64,000 nt of DNA. Source: an uncultured Flaviramulus sp. (GTDB taxonomy: Bacteria > Bacteroidota > Bacteroidia > Flavobacteriales > Flavobacteriaceae). The stretch is from positions 744,001 through 808,000 of the forward strand of contig CANMUP010000002.1 in the NCBI GenBank assembly GCA_947501105.1, given 5' to 3'. The position numbers and the translations under genes were made by a program. The notes under the pieces were generated by a model. That model ran no database searches, was not told the DNA's origin, and saw only the letters and a list, made by a program, of their open reading frames with translations. Each line of letters starts with the position of its first letter. Position 1 is the first letter of the stretch. Positions 43,801 to 53,179 of this stretch are shown one piece after another.

Positions 43801-44995
43801 AATATTCTCCTTTTTTATCTTTTGTATATGTAACTAATCTATTTTTAGAATCTAATTTAGATAAGCCATCTCCATCTGTACCAAGCCATAATGAATTATC
43901 TGAAGATTTTAAAATGGATAATACTTCGACATTTCTATTATTTTCTAATCCAGAATAATATTTAATTTTATGATTAGAATTTGGCAATATATTTATATAA
44001 CCCTTTTTATCTATTAACCAAATATTTCCTTGAGAGTCTTCATTAATCGAAATTATCGTATTGCTGCTTATAGAGTGTTTATTTTCGTTCTTATGTTTAT
44101 AGATTTTGATTTTATAAGTTTCTGGATTTATTCTGTAAAGACCATCACCATCTGTTCCTGCCCATATTATACCATTATTATCACAAAATAATGAAGAAAA
44201 TTGAGCATAGATGTTTGTTTTATTTTTGGTTTTTACTATTCCATAAGTATGAGTTGTTTTTGTAATGGGATTATACGATTTTAAACCCAATTGCTCTGTA
44301 CTAATCCATAATTTTCCTTTTTTATCGGAAGTTAATTTTACTCTTTGATTGAATGTAGACTTTAATAAATTTAAAGGAGTAAAAATTTTCAATTTTAAAT
44401 CGTAATGTATAATATCATTAGTATCGGTGCTAATCCATGCATCATCTGCAGATGTAAAAGCTAAAGATGTTATGTTTTGGTTCTTTTCTTTTATTTTTGG
44501 AAGTTTTGCTATACTGTCGATTACAGAGTTTTGATAATTATATCTTAAAACGAAACCATCGTTAGTACCAAACCAAACATTACCTTTATAGCTAGTAATG
44601 GTACTTATTTTTGTTTTTTTTAAATAACCATCTTTATAAATGGTATAGGCCCCTAAAGAATCAATTTTAGTTAATTCACCACTATTTGCAGAAATCCATA
44701 AGTTTGAAAATTTATCTTTCTTTAAATTAATTTTTGTGTTTATTGTAGTGCTGGTATTAAATATTTCTTCGCAAGAAGTAAAGAAATAATCATAGCCAGT
44801 AAACTTATAAATCCCATTATTACTTGCCATCCAAACATAACCTAAATGGTCTGCTTCTACTGAATAGAGCCTTACATTAGGAGTTTTGTCTAATAAGGTA
44901 AAATCAAAGGTTTCTTGACTATAGCAAAAAATGGGGAAAAGAACTATAAATAAGTTTGAAATAAATAAACAAGATTTATACTTCATTATATCCAT
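40892..44995 (-). CDS. Hybrid two-component system regulator (HTCS)
   Basis: A 1367-residue single-chain sensor and regulator. After a signal peptide (FPIFCYSQE) come two seven-bladed propellers of Reg_prop repeats (IWAGTDGDGLYRIN, LWLGTDGDGLSKL) to about residue 700, a Y_Y_Y domain, one membrane helix near 785-808, and the histidine kinase with His842 (MSHEIQTPLT). The ATPase boxes are NLLSNAFKFTP and DSGPGIP. The receiver domain has Asp1151 (IITDVMMPEMNG), and an AraC-type DNA-binding domain ends the protein. All catalytic residues are present. HTCS proteins sense an oligosaccharide in the periplasm and activate their adjacent locus, here probably GH109-SusC-SusD, from which it is now separated by an IS. 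Confidence 0.95.
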   Translation of the reverse strand: MDIMKYKSCLFISNLFIVLFPIFCYSQETFDFTLLDKTPNVRLYSVEADHLGYVWMASNNGIYKFTGYDYFFTSCEEIFNTSTTINTKINLKKDKFSNLWISANSGELTKIDSLGAYTIYKDGYLKKTKISTITSYKGNVWFGTNDGFVLRYNYQNSVIDSIAKLPKIKEKNQNITSLAFTSADDAWISTDTNDIIHYDLKLKIFTPLNLLKSTFNQRVKLTSDKKGKLWISTEQLGLKSYNPITKTTHTYGIVKTKNKTNIYAQFSSLFCDNNGIIWAGTDGDGLYRINPETYKIKIYKHKNENKHSISSNTIISINEDSQGNIWLIDKKGYINILPNSNHKIKYYSGLENNRNVEVLSILKSSDNSLWLGTDGDGLSKLDSKNRLVTYTKDKKGEYYFEGEYIEALVEDSENNIWIDTYKNGLWIYDKNRNSFSKIENPNDSSTPSMSNVNFIFKDSKDRLWVAFPNALSVFTANRELLATFNHNSNELNNHFTCFNICEDENNIIWVSSKSANLLKFNESNDFKSSYFINVASYKKHNYNGILSIKSDLKGSIWILTNSGSLIKYSIKKNSSHFFLNESLFKGLLFSSILIENNENIWLSGRNGDLHHYKTDNETLNSYYHRDGLKVKKFKTKSTFKDKNGMLYFGGEGGVNAFYPNQISRKKNNAKLYINNIKILNKPIKYILKEQSKTSNEHIKNLILKASQSSFSFKFSAIDNVLNANYHYSYRLKGYENDWIVPNNELLANYTNIPHGSYTFEVKAGSKVGVYDIKPIQLHLKIKPFWWNTYWAYIVYIVLFLYIIYSIINRVRLKNRLLKETLIYDKEKEVYALKMNFFAKMSHEIQTPLTLILAPIEDMLLSANFVGNKLLENRLVMIKNNAKRLSRLAIELMTIRNKEINKLRIYASKTNLITDLKKIASSFSEQARFKGIDFFQEYEYEQINIWYDTDKIEHVIYNLLSNAFKFTPREGKIILKASIDKTNETVIISIIDSGPGIPNDELNDIFKLFYQSNLGKNTKGTGIGLALAKELISLHHGEIKVSSSPENGTNFSVLLSTNKAVFSEDEKILIEDTSLEIKSTNEDFKSLKKQLNQGTNNTSKKTHTLLIVDDNIEMQMFLRDVLHSDYNLLIAENGKIGVDLAQKNNPDVIITDVMMPEMNGFEMCKTLQKKKSTSHIPIIILTAKNDNIAKIKGLKLGAIEYINKPFQFQELALKINNIIVTKEKALSRYETNKISSPKTIITIPSRDDIFMEKLIKELKSQIENDNFKLEELPKSLNMSYSVIYKKCQDITGKNLIDFFRSFKLKRAALMIAKGNNSISEVSYMVGFNNPKYFTKCFKKEFGITPSSFKNETQKIGEKKLLKKYKIIQ

Positions 44996-45025
44996 AGATT
45001 TTTCGATTAATATACTTAATTAATG

Positions 45026-45033
45026 CAAATATA
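45026..45033 (-). promoter_or_regulatory. Putative -7 box of the HTCS gene
   Basis: Read on the minus strand this is TATATTTG, a match to the Bacteroidota consensus TAnnTTTG, 31 bases upstream of the HTCS ATG. The region where the -33 element should lie (about 45053-45056) overlaps the target duplication of the ISAs1 insertion. No perfect TTG is seen there. Confidence 0.45.
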
Positions 45034-45064
45034 ACTATATGAACTAATATGAGTAAACGATAAT

Positions 45065-46325
45065 CAGGGCAAAATCATACTTTCTCAGATGATTTTTTAT
45101 TTTTAAAAACATTCTCATAATTAGTTAAAAATCAATATCTCATAGTTGTTTTTGATGTCAAAATATTGTATATTATATTGATAATCAATAATTTACATGT
45201 TTTAAAAACAACTAACAATCTCATGTCTATTTTCGGTCAAATAGACGATCCTAGAAGCCATATCAACCAACTTCACAACCTAGCGGACATCCTTCTTATC
45301 GGAATGATTTCGGTAATCTGTGGAGCAGAAACCTGGGAACATATGGTTCGGTTTGCCAAATCTAAAGAAGCCTTTTTGAAAACAATTCTTGAATTGCCCA
45401 ATGGAATCCCTTCAAAAGACACCATCAATAGAACTTTCTCTGCAATAGATAGCACACAATTTGAGACCTGTTTTATTGAGTGGGTCAGCTCTATAGCTGA
45501 TCTGAGCAAAGGACAGGTCATCGCTATTGACGGCAAAACCATAAAAGGGGCAAAATCCAATGGCAAAAAATCTCCCGTTCATATAGTCAGTGCTTGGGCC
45601 TGTGAAAACAACATGGTGCTAGGCCAGGTGAAAACAGATGAAAAGTCAAATGAAATTACGGCCATAGCGGAGTTGTTAAAGGCTCTTGGTCTTGAAGGCA
45701 ATACCATTACCATTGATGCTATGGGAACTCAAAAAGAAATTGCCACAAAGATCATCGATTCAAATGCAGATTATATTTTGGCTGTTAAAGGCAACCAACC
45801 GCAATTATATAGAATATATTCAAGACGAATTTAGATTTTCCAAAACGCTACAAACCCATATCTGTGAAGATATAGGACATGGAAGAATTGAAACCAGAAC
45901 ATGTCATGTTATCAAAGATTTTCTGTTTATTGAAAAGGATAATGGATGGAAGGATTTACATGGCATAATCAAAATAGAAAGTATCCGTGAGTTTAAAAAC
46001 AGTGATAGACCAATAGAAAGAGCAACACGTTATTATATTTCTAGTTTACAGAACAACGCCAAAGAATTTCAAACTAAAATACGCTCCCATTGGGCCATAG
46101 AAAACAAACTACATTGGACACTGGATGTCGCTTTCTCTGAAGACGCTTCTAGAAAAAGAGCAGGAAATGCCTCTCAAAATTATTCTACTTTACTTAAAAT
46201 TGCTCTTAACCTTTTAAAAAATGAACCTACAAAAAAAGCATCAGTCAAAACAAAAAGACTTGAAGCTGCTTGGAACCAAGACTATTTAATCAAAGTCTTA
46301 GACCTTAAAGTATGATTTTGCCCTG
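45065..46325. mobile_element. ISAs1-family insertion sequence
   Basis: A 1261-bp element bounded by perfect terminal inverted repeats (CAGGGCAAAATCATACTTT at 45065-45083, reverse complement at 46307-46325). It is flanked by a 10-bp target duplication with one mismatch (AAACGATAAT at 45055-45064, AAACGATGAT at 46326-46335). It encodes an ISAs1-type transposase in two frames. Intact ends and a near-perfect duplication indicate a fairly recent insertion between the HTCS gene and the locus it should control. Confidence 0.93.
45223..46315 (+). pseudogene. ISAs1 transposase, frameshifted
   Basis: The frame begins at ATG 45223 (MSIFGQIDDPRSHINQLHNL) and carries IDGKTIKG and TIDAMGTQ, the first two catalytic Asp of the DDE site. 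After KGNQPQLY the frame goes out of register near 45810-45822 and stops. The rest (EYIQDEFRFSKTLQTH, then WAIENKLHWTLDVAFSEDAS with the catalytic Glu) continues in another frame to 46315. A single extra base in TATATAGAA against an expected TATATGAA explains it. The family is normally translated from one ORF, so the gene is probably inactive unless the base is a sequencing error. Confidence 0.85.
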
Positions 46326-46750
46326 AAACGATGATTAAGAATTTATTAGTTGTATCATTTTGTATGAGTAATAATACATAGAACTTCTTATCTATCGTAA
46401 ATTTTGTTTTTATAAAAGCGAGTTAGGATTTCAGTAGAAAAAGGTGAAACCCTAAAAAAAAAGCATACAGTTTAATGATAAGAAGATAATTAAATTATAT
46501 ATCGCCAATAATGATTTTTGACATTACTTTGATTTTCACATTTGGTTTACTTTTATAGCCGACACCCATTTTTGTAATTCAAATTCAAAAAGAAAAAGTT
46601 TAAATCTCTTTAATAGAAGATATCAGCTTTAAGGTGGCTTTTTGATTAAAATAGACACCCCAATAAATCAATTTTAGTACCATTATTTTTATTTGTCTAG
46701 CCTACTTTTGTCTATGAATTCGTTTTTTGTAACAAAACTTTTAAAATATA
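46326..46750 (+). other. Promoter region of the GH109-SusCD operon
   Basis: This 425-bp spacer has no gene. TACTTTTG (46703-46710) fits the -7 consensus TAnnTTTG, 40 bases before the GH109 ATG. TTTGTCTA occurs twice in direct repeat, 15 bases apart (46692-46699 and 46707-46714), overlapping that box; this could be part of an HTCS-bound site but is not decisive. Original HTCS-proximal DNA lies on both sides of the IS insertion. Confidence 0.4.
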
Positions 46751-48115
46751 ATGAATAAAAGAAGAATATTTATAAAACAGGCCTCAATATTAGGAGCAGG
46801 TGTTACTATAGCTCCAAACTTAACTTTTGGGGTTAATAACGGTTTAAATGAAGATAAGTTGAGAATTGGCTTTATAGGTGTTGGACTAAGAGGTTCCAAC
46901 CATTTAAATAATGCATTGAAGAGAAAAGATGTAGAAGTCGTTGCTATATGTGATATAGATTCTAGAAGAATACCTATTGCTCTTAATAAAATTGAAAAAG
47001 CAGGAAAGAAGAAACCTAAAATTTTTGGAGATAATGAATATGATTACAGAAACTTATTAGAGTTAAAAGAAGTAGATGCAGTTATAATATCTACGCCATG
47101 GTTATGGCATACAAAAATGGCCGTAGATTCAATGAAAGCTGGCAAATATACTGGCTTGGAAGTTTCTGCAGCAAACACCTTAGAGGAATGTTGGGATTTG
47201 GTAAATACCCATGAAGAAACAGGGTCTCATTTAATGATTTTAGAGAATGTAAATTACCGCAGAGATGTGTTAGCTGTATTAAATATGGTAAAACAAAATG
47301 TGTTTGGTGAGTTATTGCATTTTACCTGTGGTTACCAACACGATTTAAGAGGAGTAAAATTAAATGACGGAAAAACGGCTTATGGTAAGGGTGTTGAGTT
47401 TGGAGATAAAGGAATATCTGAATCAGCATGGAGAACCCAACACTCTTTACTAAGAAATGCCGATGTATATCCAACACATGGTTTAGGTCCAGTTGCTGTT
47501 ATGGCAGATGTAAATAGAGGGAACCGTTTTGTTTCTTTAACCTCTCATGCAACCAAGGCTATAGGCTTAAATAAATACATAGTTGACAATGGGGGGAAGG
47601 ATCACCCGAATGCCAAGTTGAAATGGAAACAAGGAGATATAATCACTTCAACAATAGAAACTTCAAATGGAGAAACCATTATAGTTACACATAATGTAAA
47701 TACTCCACATCCATATTCATTAGGCTTTAAAGTGCAAGGTGTTCAAGGGCTTACAGATTTTGATCACCATACTCAACGTATACATATAGAAGGCACAACC
47801 AAAGGACATAATTGGGAAGCTATGGATGCTTGGTTTGAAAAATATGATCATCCATTATGGAAGAAGTATGGAGCTAATGCAACAAAAGCAGGTCATGGAG
47901 GTATAGACTTTTTTGTTTTGAATGCCTTTGTAGAATCGGCAAAAGAAAACATAGCTCCACCAATGGATGCGTATGATGCTGCAGCTTGGAGTGCCGTTAC
48001 ACCACTATCAGAATTATCCATTGAGAATAATGGAGAGCCACAAGATTTTCCAGATTTTACAAGAGGAAATTGGATAAAAAGAAAACCATATAATTGGTTG
48101 AAGGAAAGTTATTAA
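46751..48115 (+). CDS. GH109-type NAD-dependent glycosidase (Gfo/Idh/MocA fold)
   Basis: A 454-residue protein. The N-terminus MNKRRIFIKQASILGAG is a twin-arginine signal. A Rossmann fold with FIGVGLRGSN (residues 41-50) binds NAD. FTCGYQHDLRGVK, THGLGP (about residue 242) and GHGGIDFFVLNAFVE are features of family GH109, whose members hydrolyse alpha-N-acetylgalactosaminides through an NAD-assisted oxidation-elimination route. A plain dehydrogenase is the alternative, but the Tat signal, length and motifs favour GH109. It is the first gene of the operon with SusC 26 bases downstream and SusD after it, so it probably acts on the imported glycan in the periplasm. Confidence 0.85.
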   Translation: MNKRRIFIKQASILGAGVTIAPNLTFGVNNGLNEDKLRIGFIGVGLRGSNHLNNALKRKDVEVVAICDIDSRRIPIALNKIEKAGKKKPKIFGDNEYDYRNLLELKEVDAVIISTPWLWHTKMAVDSMKAGKYTGLEVSAANTLEECWDLVNTHEETGSHLMILENVNYRRDVLAVLNMVKQNVFGELLHFTCGYQHDLRGVKLNDGKTAYGKGVEFGDKGISESAWRTQHSLLRNADVYPTHGLGPVAVMADVNRGNRFVSLTSHATKAIGLNKYIVDNGGKDHPNAKLKWKQGDIITSTIETSNGETIIVTHNVNTPHPYSLGFKVQGVQGLTDFDHHTQRIHIEGTTKGHNWEAMDAWFEKYDHPLWKKYGANATKAGHGGIDFFVLNAFVESAKENIAPPMDAYDAAAWSAVTPLSELSIENNGEPQDFPDFTRGNWIKRKPYNWLKESY

Positions 48116-48141
48116 CCATCAAAAACAAATAAATTTAACTT

Positions 48142-51100
48142 ATGAAAAAAATTAAAAATTGCTTATTATGTTTTTTGCTTTTAGCATTGACCTGTACACT
48201 ATATGCTCAACAAAAAACCACAAATGGTAAAGTTACAGACCAGAAAGGGGTACCTTTAATAGGTGCAACTGTATTGATAAAAGGAACATCAATAGGGACT
48301 ACAGTAGATTTTGATGGCTCTTACTCAATTTCTGTTAAAGAAAATGATGTATTAGCATTTTCTTATCTTGGATATCTTACAAAAGAAATCCCTGTTTTAG
48401 GAAAAAATACTATTAATGCAAGTTTAGAGGAGGATATTGCTACTTTGGATGAAGTGGTGGTAGTAGGTTATGGAACTCAGAAAAAAAGTAGTATTACGGG
48501 GTCTGTAGTATCTGTAAAATCTGAAGATCTTACTCGAGTACCTGCTGCTAATATGACTTCTGTATTAGCAGGTAGATTACCTGGTTTAATTGTAGACCAA
48601 AATGGAGGAAGACCAGGTTCAGATAATGCATCTTTAAGTATTAGAGGCTTCAACTCTAAAGGAGAAGGACCTCTTTTAATTGTCGACGGTGTTCAACGTG
48701 GTTTTAATCAATTAGATCCAAACGAAATAGAAAGCATTACAGTGCTTAAGGATGCTTCTGCAGCTGTTTATGGTGTTTTAGGAGGCGCTGGAGTAATATT
48801 GGTAACAACCAAAAGAGGAGTTATAGGTAAACCGCAGATTACTTATAATAGTACATACTCTATAACAGAAGCGACAAGATATCCAGAAGTAGCTAATTTT
48901 AAACAGTACGAGAGTATTGCGGCTTCTCATAGAAGGGGTGACGAATGGCTTGTTTTTGATGGCTTTATTACACCAGAACGATTAGAGGCTCTAAATAATG
49001 GTACTAACCCAGGGACAAATTGGATAAAAGAAGTTTCTCGAAATTTTGCTCCACAAGAGCAGCATAATTTAAATATAAGAGGAGGAACTGAATCAATCAA
49101 GTATTTTTTATCTGGAGGTTACTTAAAACAGGATTCTCAATGGAAATCGGGAGATTTTGGATTTGAGAGGTTAAATTTTACAACAAATTTAGATGTAAAA
49201 ATAACAGATAACCTTTCTGCTTCATTAGGCTTAGGTTTAAGGAGAGAGCAAAGAGATGGATCGCCTGCAGATGGTAATGGAGATATTGGAGACCTTGTGT
49301 TTGGGCATCCCGCATTCCCTACTTCTATTCCAGGAGACAGATTGGTTGTTGTTAATAGTAGTAATGCAACATCACCAGTGGCATCAACAACAAAATCTGT
49401 TGGGGGGTATAATTTAAGAACAAACAATACGCAAAATGGAGATTTTTCTTTAAAGTATAAAATACCTGGCGTTGATGGGTTATCTGTAGAAGGAAAAGTT
49501 GCTTTTATTCAAACTTTTAATTTTGGAAAAAGATTAGAAAAGCCTTTTAATTTATGGGCTTGGGACGGTACAAATTATGTAGGTCAACAAACTTCTAACG
49601 GCGGATTAATAAACTTAAGAGAGTCTAATTCTAGGTTTGACCGTTTAACAACTAATTTTAGAGTAAATTATTCAAAGCAATTTGGAAAACATGGTTTATC
49701 TGCTTTGGCTTTATTTGAAAGAATGAAACAGCAATCAAGTAATGTAAATGCCATAGGTAATGATGTTATTTCTGCATCTACACCATTTTTAGATTTCTCT
49801 AATCCAGATAATAGAAATACAACTGGTTTTGCAAGCGAATTAGGAAGAACAGGTTTTGTTAGTAGGCTAAATTATGATTTTTCAAGTAAATATTTGTTAG
49901 AACTATCTTTACGTATAGATAAGTCGTCGTTATTTCCAAAAGCCACACGTACTGGGTATTTTCCAGGTATTTCTGCGGGTTGGGTAATTTCTAAAGAAAA
50001 CTTTTTGAAAAAAGCTACCGCTATTAGCAATTTAAAATTAAGGGCATCCTATAGTAAATTGGGTAATGATGGAGCAAATGCATATGATTACATTCAAGGA
50101 TTTCAAGTTTTAGATGTACGTGATGGCTATGTGTTTAATAATGAATATCAAACAGGCATAGGTACATTAGGTGTGTCAAACCCATTAATTACATGGCAAA
50201 ATTCAGAGTTATATAACGTAGGAATAGATGCCAGTTTTTTTAAAAACAAATTAACTTTAGAGGTTGATGCATTTTATAGATTGCGGTCAGATATTCTTGC
50301 TACAGATACTCAAGGTATAACAGTACCACAAACGGTAGGTGCGGAATTGCCGCTTGAGAATTTAGAGTCCAGAGATAATCGTGGTTTTGAAGCTGTTTTA
50401 GCTTACAGAGGTAATACAGGAGATTTTAAATATAACATATCAGCTAATGGTTCTTGGGCTCGTGAAAAATATAGAACAACCATTGAAACATTAATTCAAG
50501 AAGATCCTGACTTAGAAAGAATACAAAGACTTTCTGGCAATTGGGTTAATCGTACTTTTGGTTATGAGTTTGATGGGTTTTGGACTCAAGGCGAATTAGA
50601 TATTCTTATAGATAATCAAACAAATAACCCAGATGCTTTTATAGATTATGGCGAAAACACTAGTAATATAAGACCTGGGGATATTAGAGTAAAAGATTTT
50701 AATGGCGATGGTGTAATTGATAATAGAGATCAAGTACTTATTGGAAGTGGTGATACTCCAGAAATATTATTTGGTTTAAACACACAATTACAATACAAAA
50801 ACTGGGATTTTTCAATGTTTTGGCAAGGAGCTGCTAATTTTTATCAAAATATGAGTAATACAGAAAGAGGATTGTTATTACATCCATCTGGCCCAAGAAC
50901 ACCATATAGCTATCTTTTTGAAAGAGTTTGGTCTGAAGAAAATGGAGCTAGCGCTCAATTCCCAGCAGATTTAGATGGAAGATTTAATGATGCAAAATTA
51001 GATAAATACTTTATTGATTCTAAATATGTGCGTCTTAAAAACTTAGTAATAGGGTATTCACTACCAACTAAAGTTTTAAATAAGGTAGGCATTGATAAGC

Positions 51101-51237
51101 TTAGACTTTATCTTAGTGGAACTAACTTAATTACAATTGATAATTTGGGCATCTATCCTGTAGACCCAGAAGTTAGTGGTGTAGATTCTTACCCAATACA
51201 GAAAGTATACACACTTGGGGTTAACATAAGTTTATAA
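48142..51237 (+). CDS. SusC-like TonB-dependent transporter
   Basis: A 1031-residue outer-membrane transporter. The signal peptide ends near LYAQQ. A carboxypeptidase-regulatory-like domain (NGKVTDQKGVPLIGATVLIK, about 27-105) precedes the TonB box and plug (LDEVVVVGYGTQKKSSITGS, IVDGVQRGF) and the beta-barrel ending in LGVNISL. Unlike the SusC at 10554, it has no STN domain, which fits regulation by the HTCS rather than a sigma/anti-sigma pair. It lies between the GH109 gene (26 bases upstream) and SusD (22 bases downstream). Confidence 0.95.
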   Translation: MKKIKNCLLCFLLLALTCTLYAQQKTTNGKVTDQKGVPLIGATVLIKGTSIGTTVDFDGSYSISVKENDVLAFSYLGYLTKEIPVLGKNTINASLEEDIATLDEVVVVGYGTQKKSSITGSVVSVKSEDLTRVPAANMTSVLAGRLPGLIVDQNGGRPGSDNASLSIRGFNSKGEGPLLIVDGVQRGFNQLDPNEIESITVLKDASAAVYGVLGGAGVILVTTKRGVIGKPQITYNSTYSITEATRYPEVANFKQYESIAASHRRGDEWLVFDGFITPERLEALNNGTNPGTNWIKEVSRNFAPQEQHNLNIRGGTESIKYFLSGGYLKQDSQWKSGDFGFERLNFTTNLDVKITDNLSASLGLGLRREQRDGSPADGNGDIGDLVFGHPAFPTSIPGDRLVVVNSSNATSPVASTTKSVGGYNLRTNNTQNGDFSLKYKIPGVDGLSVEGKVAFIQTFNFGKRLEKPFNLWAWDGTNYVGQQTSNGGLINLRESNSRFDRLTTNFRVNYSKQFGKHGLSALALFERMKQQSSNVNAIGNDVISASTPFLDFSNPDNRNTTGFASELGRTGFVSRLNYDFSSKYLLELSLRIDKSSLFPKATRTGYFPGISAGWVISKENFLKKATAISNLKLRASYSKLGNDGANAYDYIQGFQVLDVRDGYVFNNEYQTGIGTLGVSNPLITWQNSELYNVGIDASFFKNKLTLEVDAFYRLRSDILATDTQGITVPQTVGAELPLENLESRDNRGFEAVLAYRGNTGDFKYNISANGSWAREKYRTTIETLIQEDPDLERIQRLSGNWVNRTFGYEFDGFWTQGELDILIDNQTNNPDAFIDYGENTSNIRPGDIRVKDFNGDGVIDNRDQVLIGSGDTPEILFGLNTQLQYKNWDFSMFWQGAANFYQNMSNTERGLLLHPSGPRTPYSYLFERVWSEENGASAQFPADLDGRFNDAKLDKYFIDSKYVRLKNLVIGYSLPTKVLNKVGIDKLRLYLSGTNLITIDNLGIYPVDPEVSGVDSYPIQKVYTLGVNISL

Positions 51238-51259
51238 AATAAAAATAAAAATATTCGAT

Positions 51260-53056
51260 ATGAAAATAATTAAAAATATTATAATTTTATTAGTAATCGC
51301 TGGGATATACTCATGTGATAATCCTTTAGAATCCACTAGATTGGATGTTATAGGGAATGATGTTTTATGGAATGATGAATCACTTGTAAATGCTTATATG
51401 GCAAACATGTATGATCAATCAGAATTGATTGAAGATAATGACAATGCTCAGAACCCTCTGGCACAGCGTTATGGTACACAACCGCTAGGAGGTGAAGCCT
51501 ATGGGAGACCACAAAATGGAGCATATAATTCTACAACAGGGAATTTATCAGGAATAGATACTGGCACAACATTGGGCTATTTTGGTAGTGGTACTTGGCC
51601 ATTCATTAGAGCTTTAAACGTTGCTATAAAAGAGTTGTCTAATGAAAACTCAGGATTGAGCTCCAGCTTTAGAGAAGAAAGGTTGGGAGAAGCATACTTT
51701 TTAAGAGCTCATGCTTATTTTAGAAAAGTAATTAGATATGGTGGAGTTCCTATTATAGATTACCCTCAAGATTCATCATTACCAGTTGAAGAATTAAGAA
51801 TTCCAAGAAGTACCGAAAAAGAGACTTATGATTTTATAGCTAGTGATTTAGATAAAGCAGCTGCTTTATTGGCTGGCAAAGCTATAATTGTAAGTAGAAT
51901 TTCAGAACCCGCAGTATGGTTGCTAAAAAGTAGAGCTATGCTATATGCAGGTAGTATCGCAAAAAATAATAATTTACTACCTGAGAAGGACGACAAAGAA
52001 CTAGTTGGTATTAATCCTTCTGAAGCAGAAAATTATTATAAATTATCTCTTGACGCCACAAAGAAAATACTCCCAGCTCCTTTTGGCACAGGAAATTTTG
52101 CTTTAAGATCTGGACAAACCGTAACTAATTATAGGAAAATATTTAATGATATAGAAAGTGCTAACGATACAGAGTCTATTTTAACTATTCATTTTAATGG
52201 AGAAGGAGGAAGATTTAATAACGAAGGTGTTTATCTTATTCCTAGAGCAAAACCAGAACATGTTAATTGGGGAGCATGGCAAGCAGCTTGGATGGAAACT
52301 TTAGAATGGTATGAGTATAAAGATGGCACATCAGGCGAGATGTTACCAGACGGCTCTGAAACTTTACGCAATACACTTGCATCAGGAATATATTATAATT
52401 TATCAGACCTTTTTGCTAATAAAGACCCTCGTTTTCGTGCTTCTATAGCGTTACCTCCATATGATGTACAAGGGTTTCCTGCCTATATGCATTTTGCTGT
52501 AAAAAATACTACTGAAGCACAGGCTGCTGGTGTTCCTCTTAAAGGTCCTCCACAGAATCGTCAAACATCTGGCATATGTGTAATCAAAACTGCCAATGAA
52601 AATAATCCTATGGTTATTAATAATATTGGAGATGCTCCTTTGGTAGTTTACAGAATAGCCGAGGCTTATTTAAATTATTCGGAAGCGGCACACGCTTTGG
52701 GAGATGCAACAGGATTAGCGGCTTTAAACGCTATCAGAGAACGGGCAGGTATGCCATTGAGAACAAATTTTACAATGGAAAACATTATGCATGAGCGTAA
52801 AATAGAACTTGCTTTCGAACATCATCGTTTCTGGGATTTGCGTCGTTGGAGAATAGCTGAAACTGAATTAAGTCCTACAGAAAAATTCAAGCATATTCGA
52901 TGGACATGGGATGTGGTAAATGATTCTTATACAGCTACTCTTAGGGATGAAAAATCGGTTAGATTATTTAAACCTGAACATTACTATTTTCCAATACCTT
53001 TAAGTAGTATTGAAGATAATCCAGTCTTGGTGCAAAACCCTGGGTATTCATTATAA
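51260..53056 (+). CDS. SusD-like glycan-binding lipoprotein
   Basis: A 598-residue SusD homologue, longer than the one at 13965, with lipobox IYSC (Cys19) followed by Asp-Asn. EAYFLRAHAYFRKVIRYGGV is the TPR core, and MHERKIELAFEHHRFWDLRR is the C-terminal family signature. It pairs with the SusC gene 22 bases upstream. A 17-bp terminator stem follows 16 bases after its stop, marking the end of the GH109-SusC-SusD operon. Confidence 0.95.
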   Translation: MKIIKNIIILLVIAGIYSCDNPLESTRLDVIGNDVLWNDESLVNAYMANMYDQSELIEDNDNAQNPLAQRYGTQPLGGEAYGRPQNGAYNSTTGNLSGIDTGTTLGYFGSGTWPFIRALNVAIKELSNENSGLSSSFREERLGEAYFLRAHAYFRKVIRYGGVPIIDYPQDSSLPVEELRIPRSTEKETYDFIASDLDKAAALLAGKAIIVSRISEPAVWLLKSRAMLYAGSIAKNNNLLPEKDDKELVGINPSEAENYYKLSLDATKKILPAPFGTGNFALRSGQTVTNYRKIFNDIESANDTESILTIHFNGEGGRFNNEGVYLIPRAKPEHVNWGAWQAAWMETLEWYEYKDGTSGEMLPDGSETLRNTLASGIYYNLSDLFANKDPRFRASIALPPYDVQGFPAYMHFAVKNTTEAQAAGVPLKGPPQNRQTSGICVIKTANENNPMVINNIGDAPLVVYRIAEAYLNYSEAAHALGDATGLAALNAIRERAGMPLRTNFTMENIMHERKIELAFEHHRFWDLRRWRIAETELSPTEKFKHIRWTWDVVNDSYTATLRDEKSVRLFKPEHYYFPIPLSSIEDNPVLVQNPGYSL

Positions 53057-53072
53057 ATTTAAGATATTTTTT

Positions 53073-53113
53073 AAAAACTCTTATGTCTATACTAGACATA
53101 AGAGTTTTTTTTT
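53073..53113 (+). terminator. Rho-independent terminator after the second SusD
   Basis: A perfect 17-bp stem (53073-53089 with 53093-53109, containing ACTCTTATGTCTA), a 3-nt loop and a long T run. It is the strongest terminator in the window. The IS3 element starts about 20 bases beyond it. Confidence 0.95.
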
Positions 53114-53179
53114 GGAGTTAATACATTTACTCGGACAGAGTTTTAAGACTGTTTAATTAAAAACAAATATCTTAGAATT

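Noticed and set aside
46751-48115. Reading this gene as an ordinary Gfo/Idh/MocA dehydrogenase
   Set aside because: The Tat signal, length, GYQHDLRG, THGLGP and GHGGIDFF motifs and the SusCD context favour GH109, though only an assay settles it.
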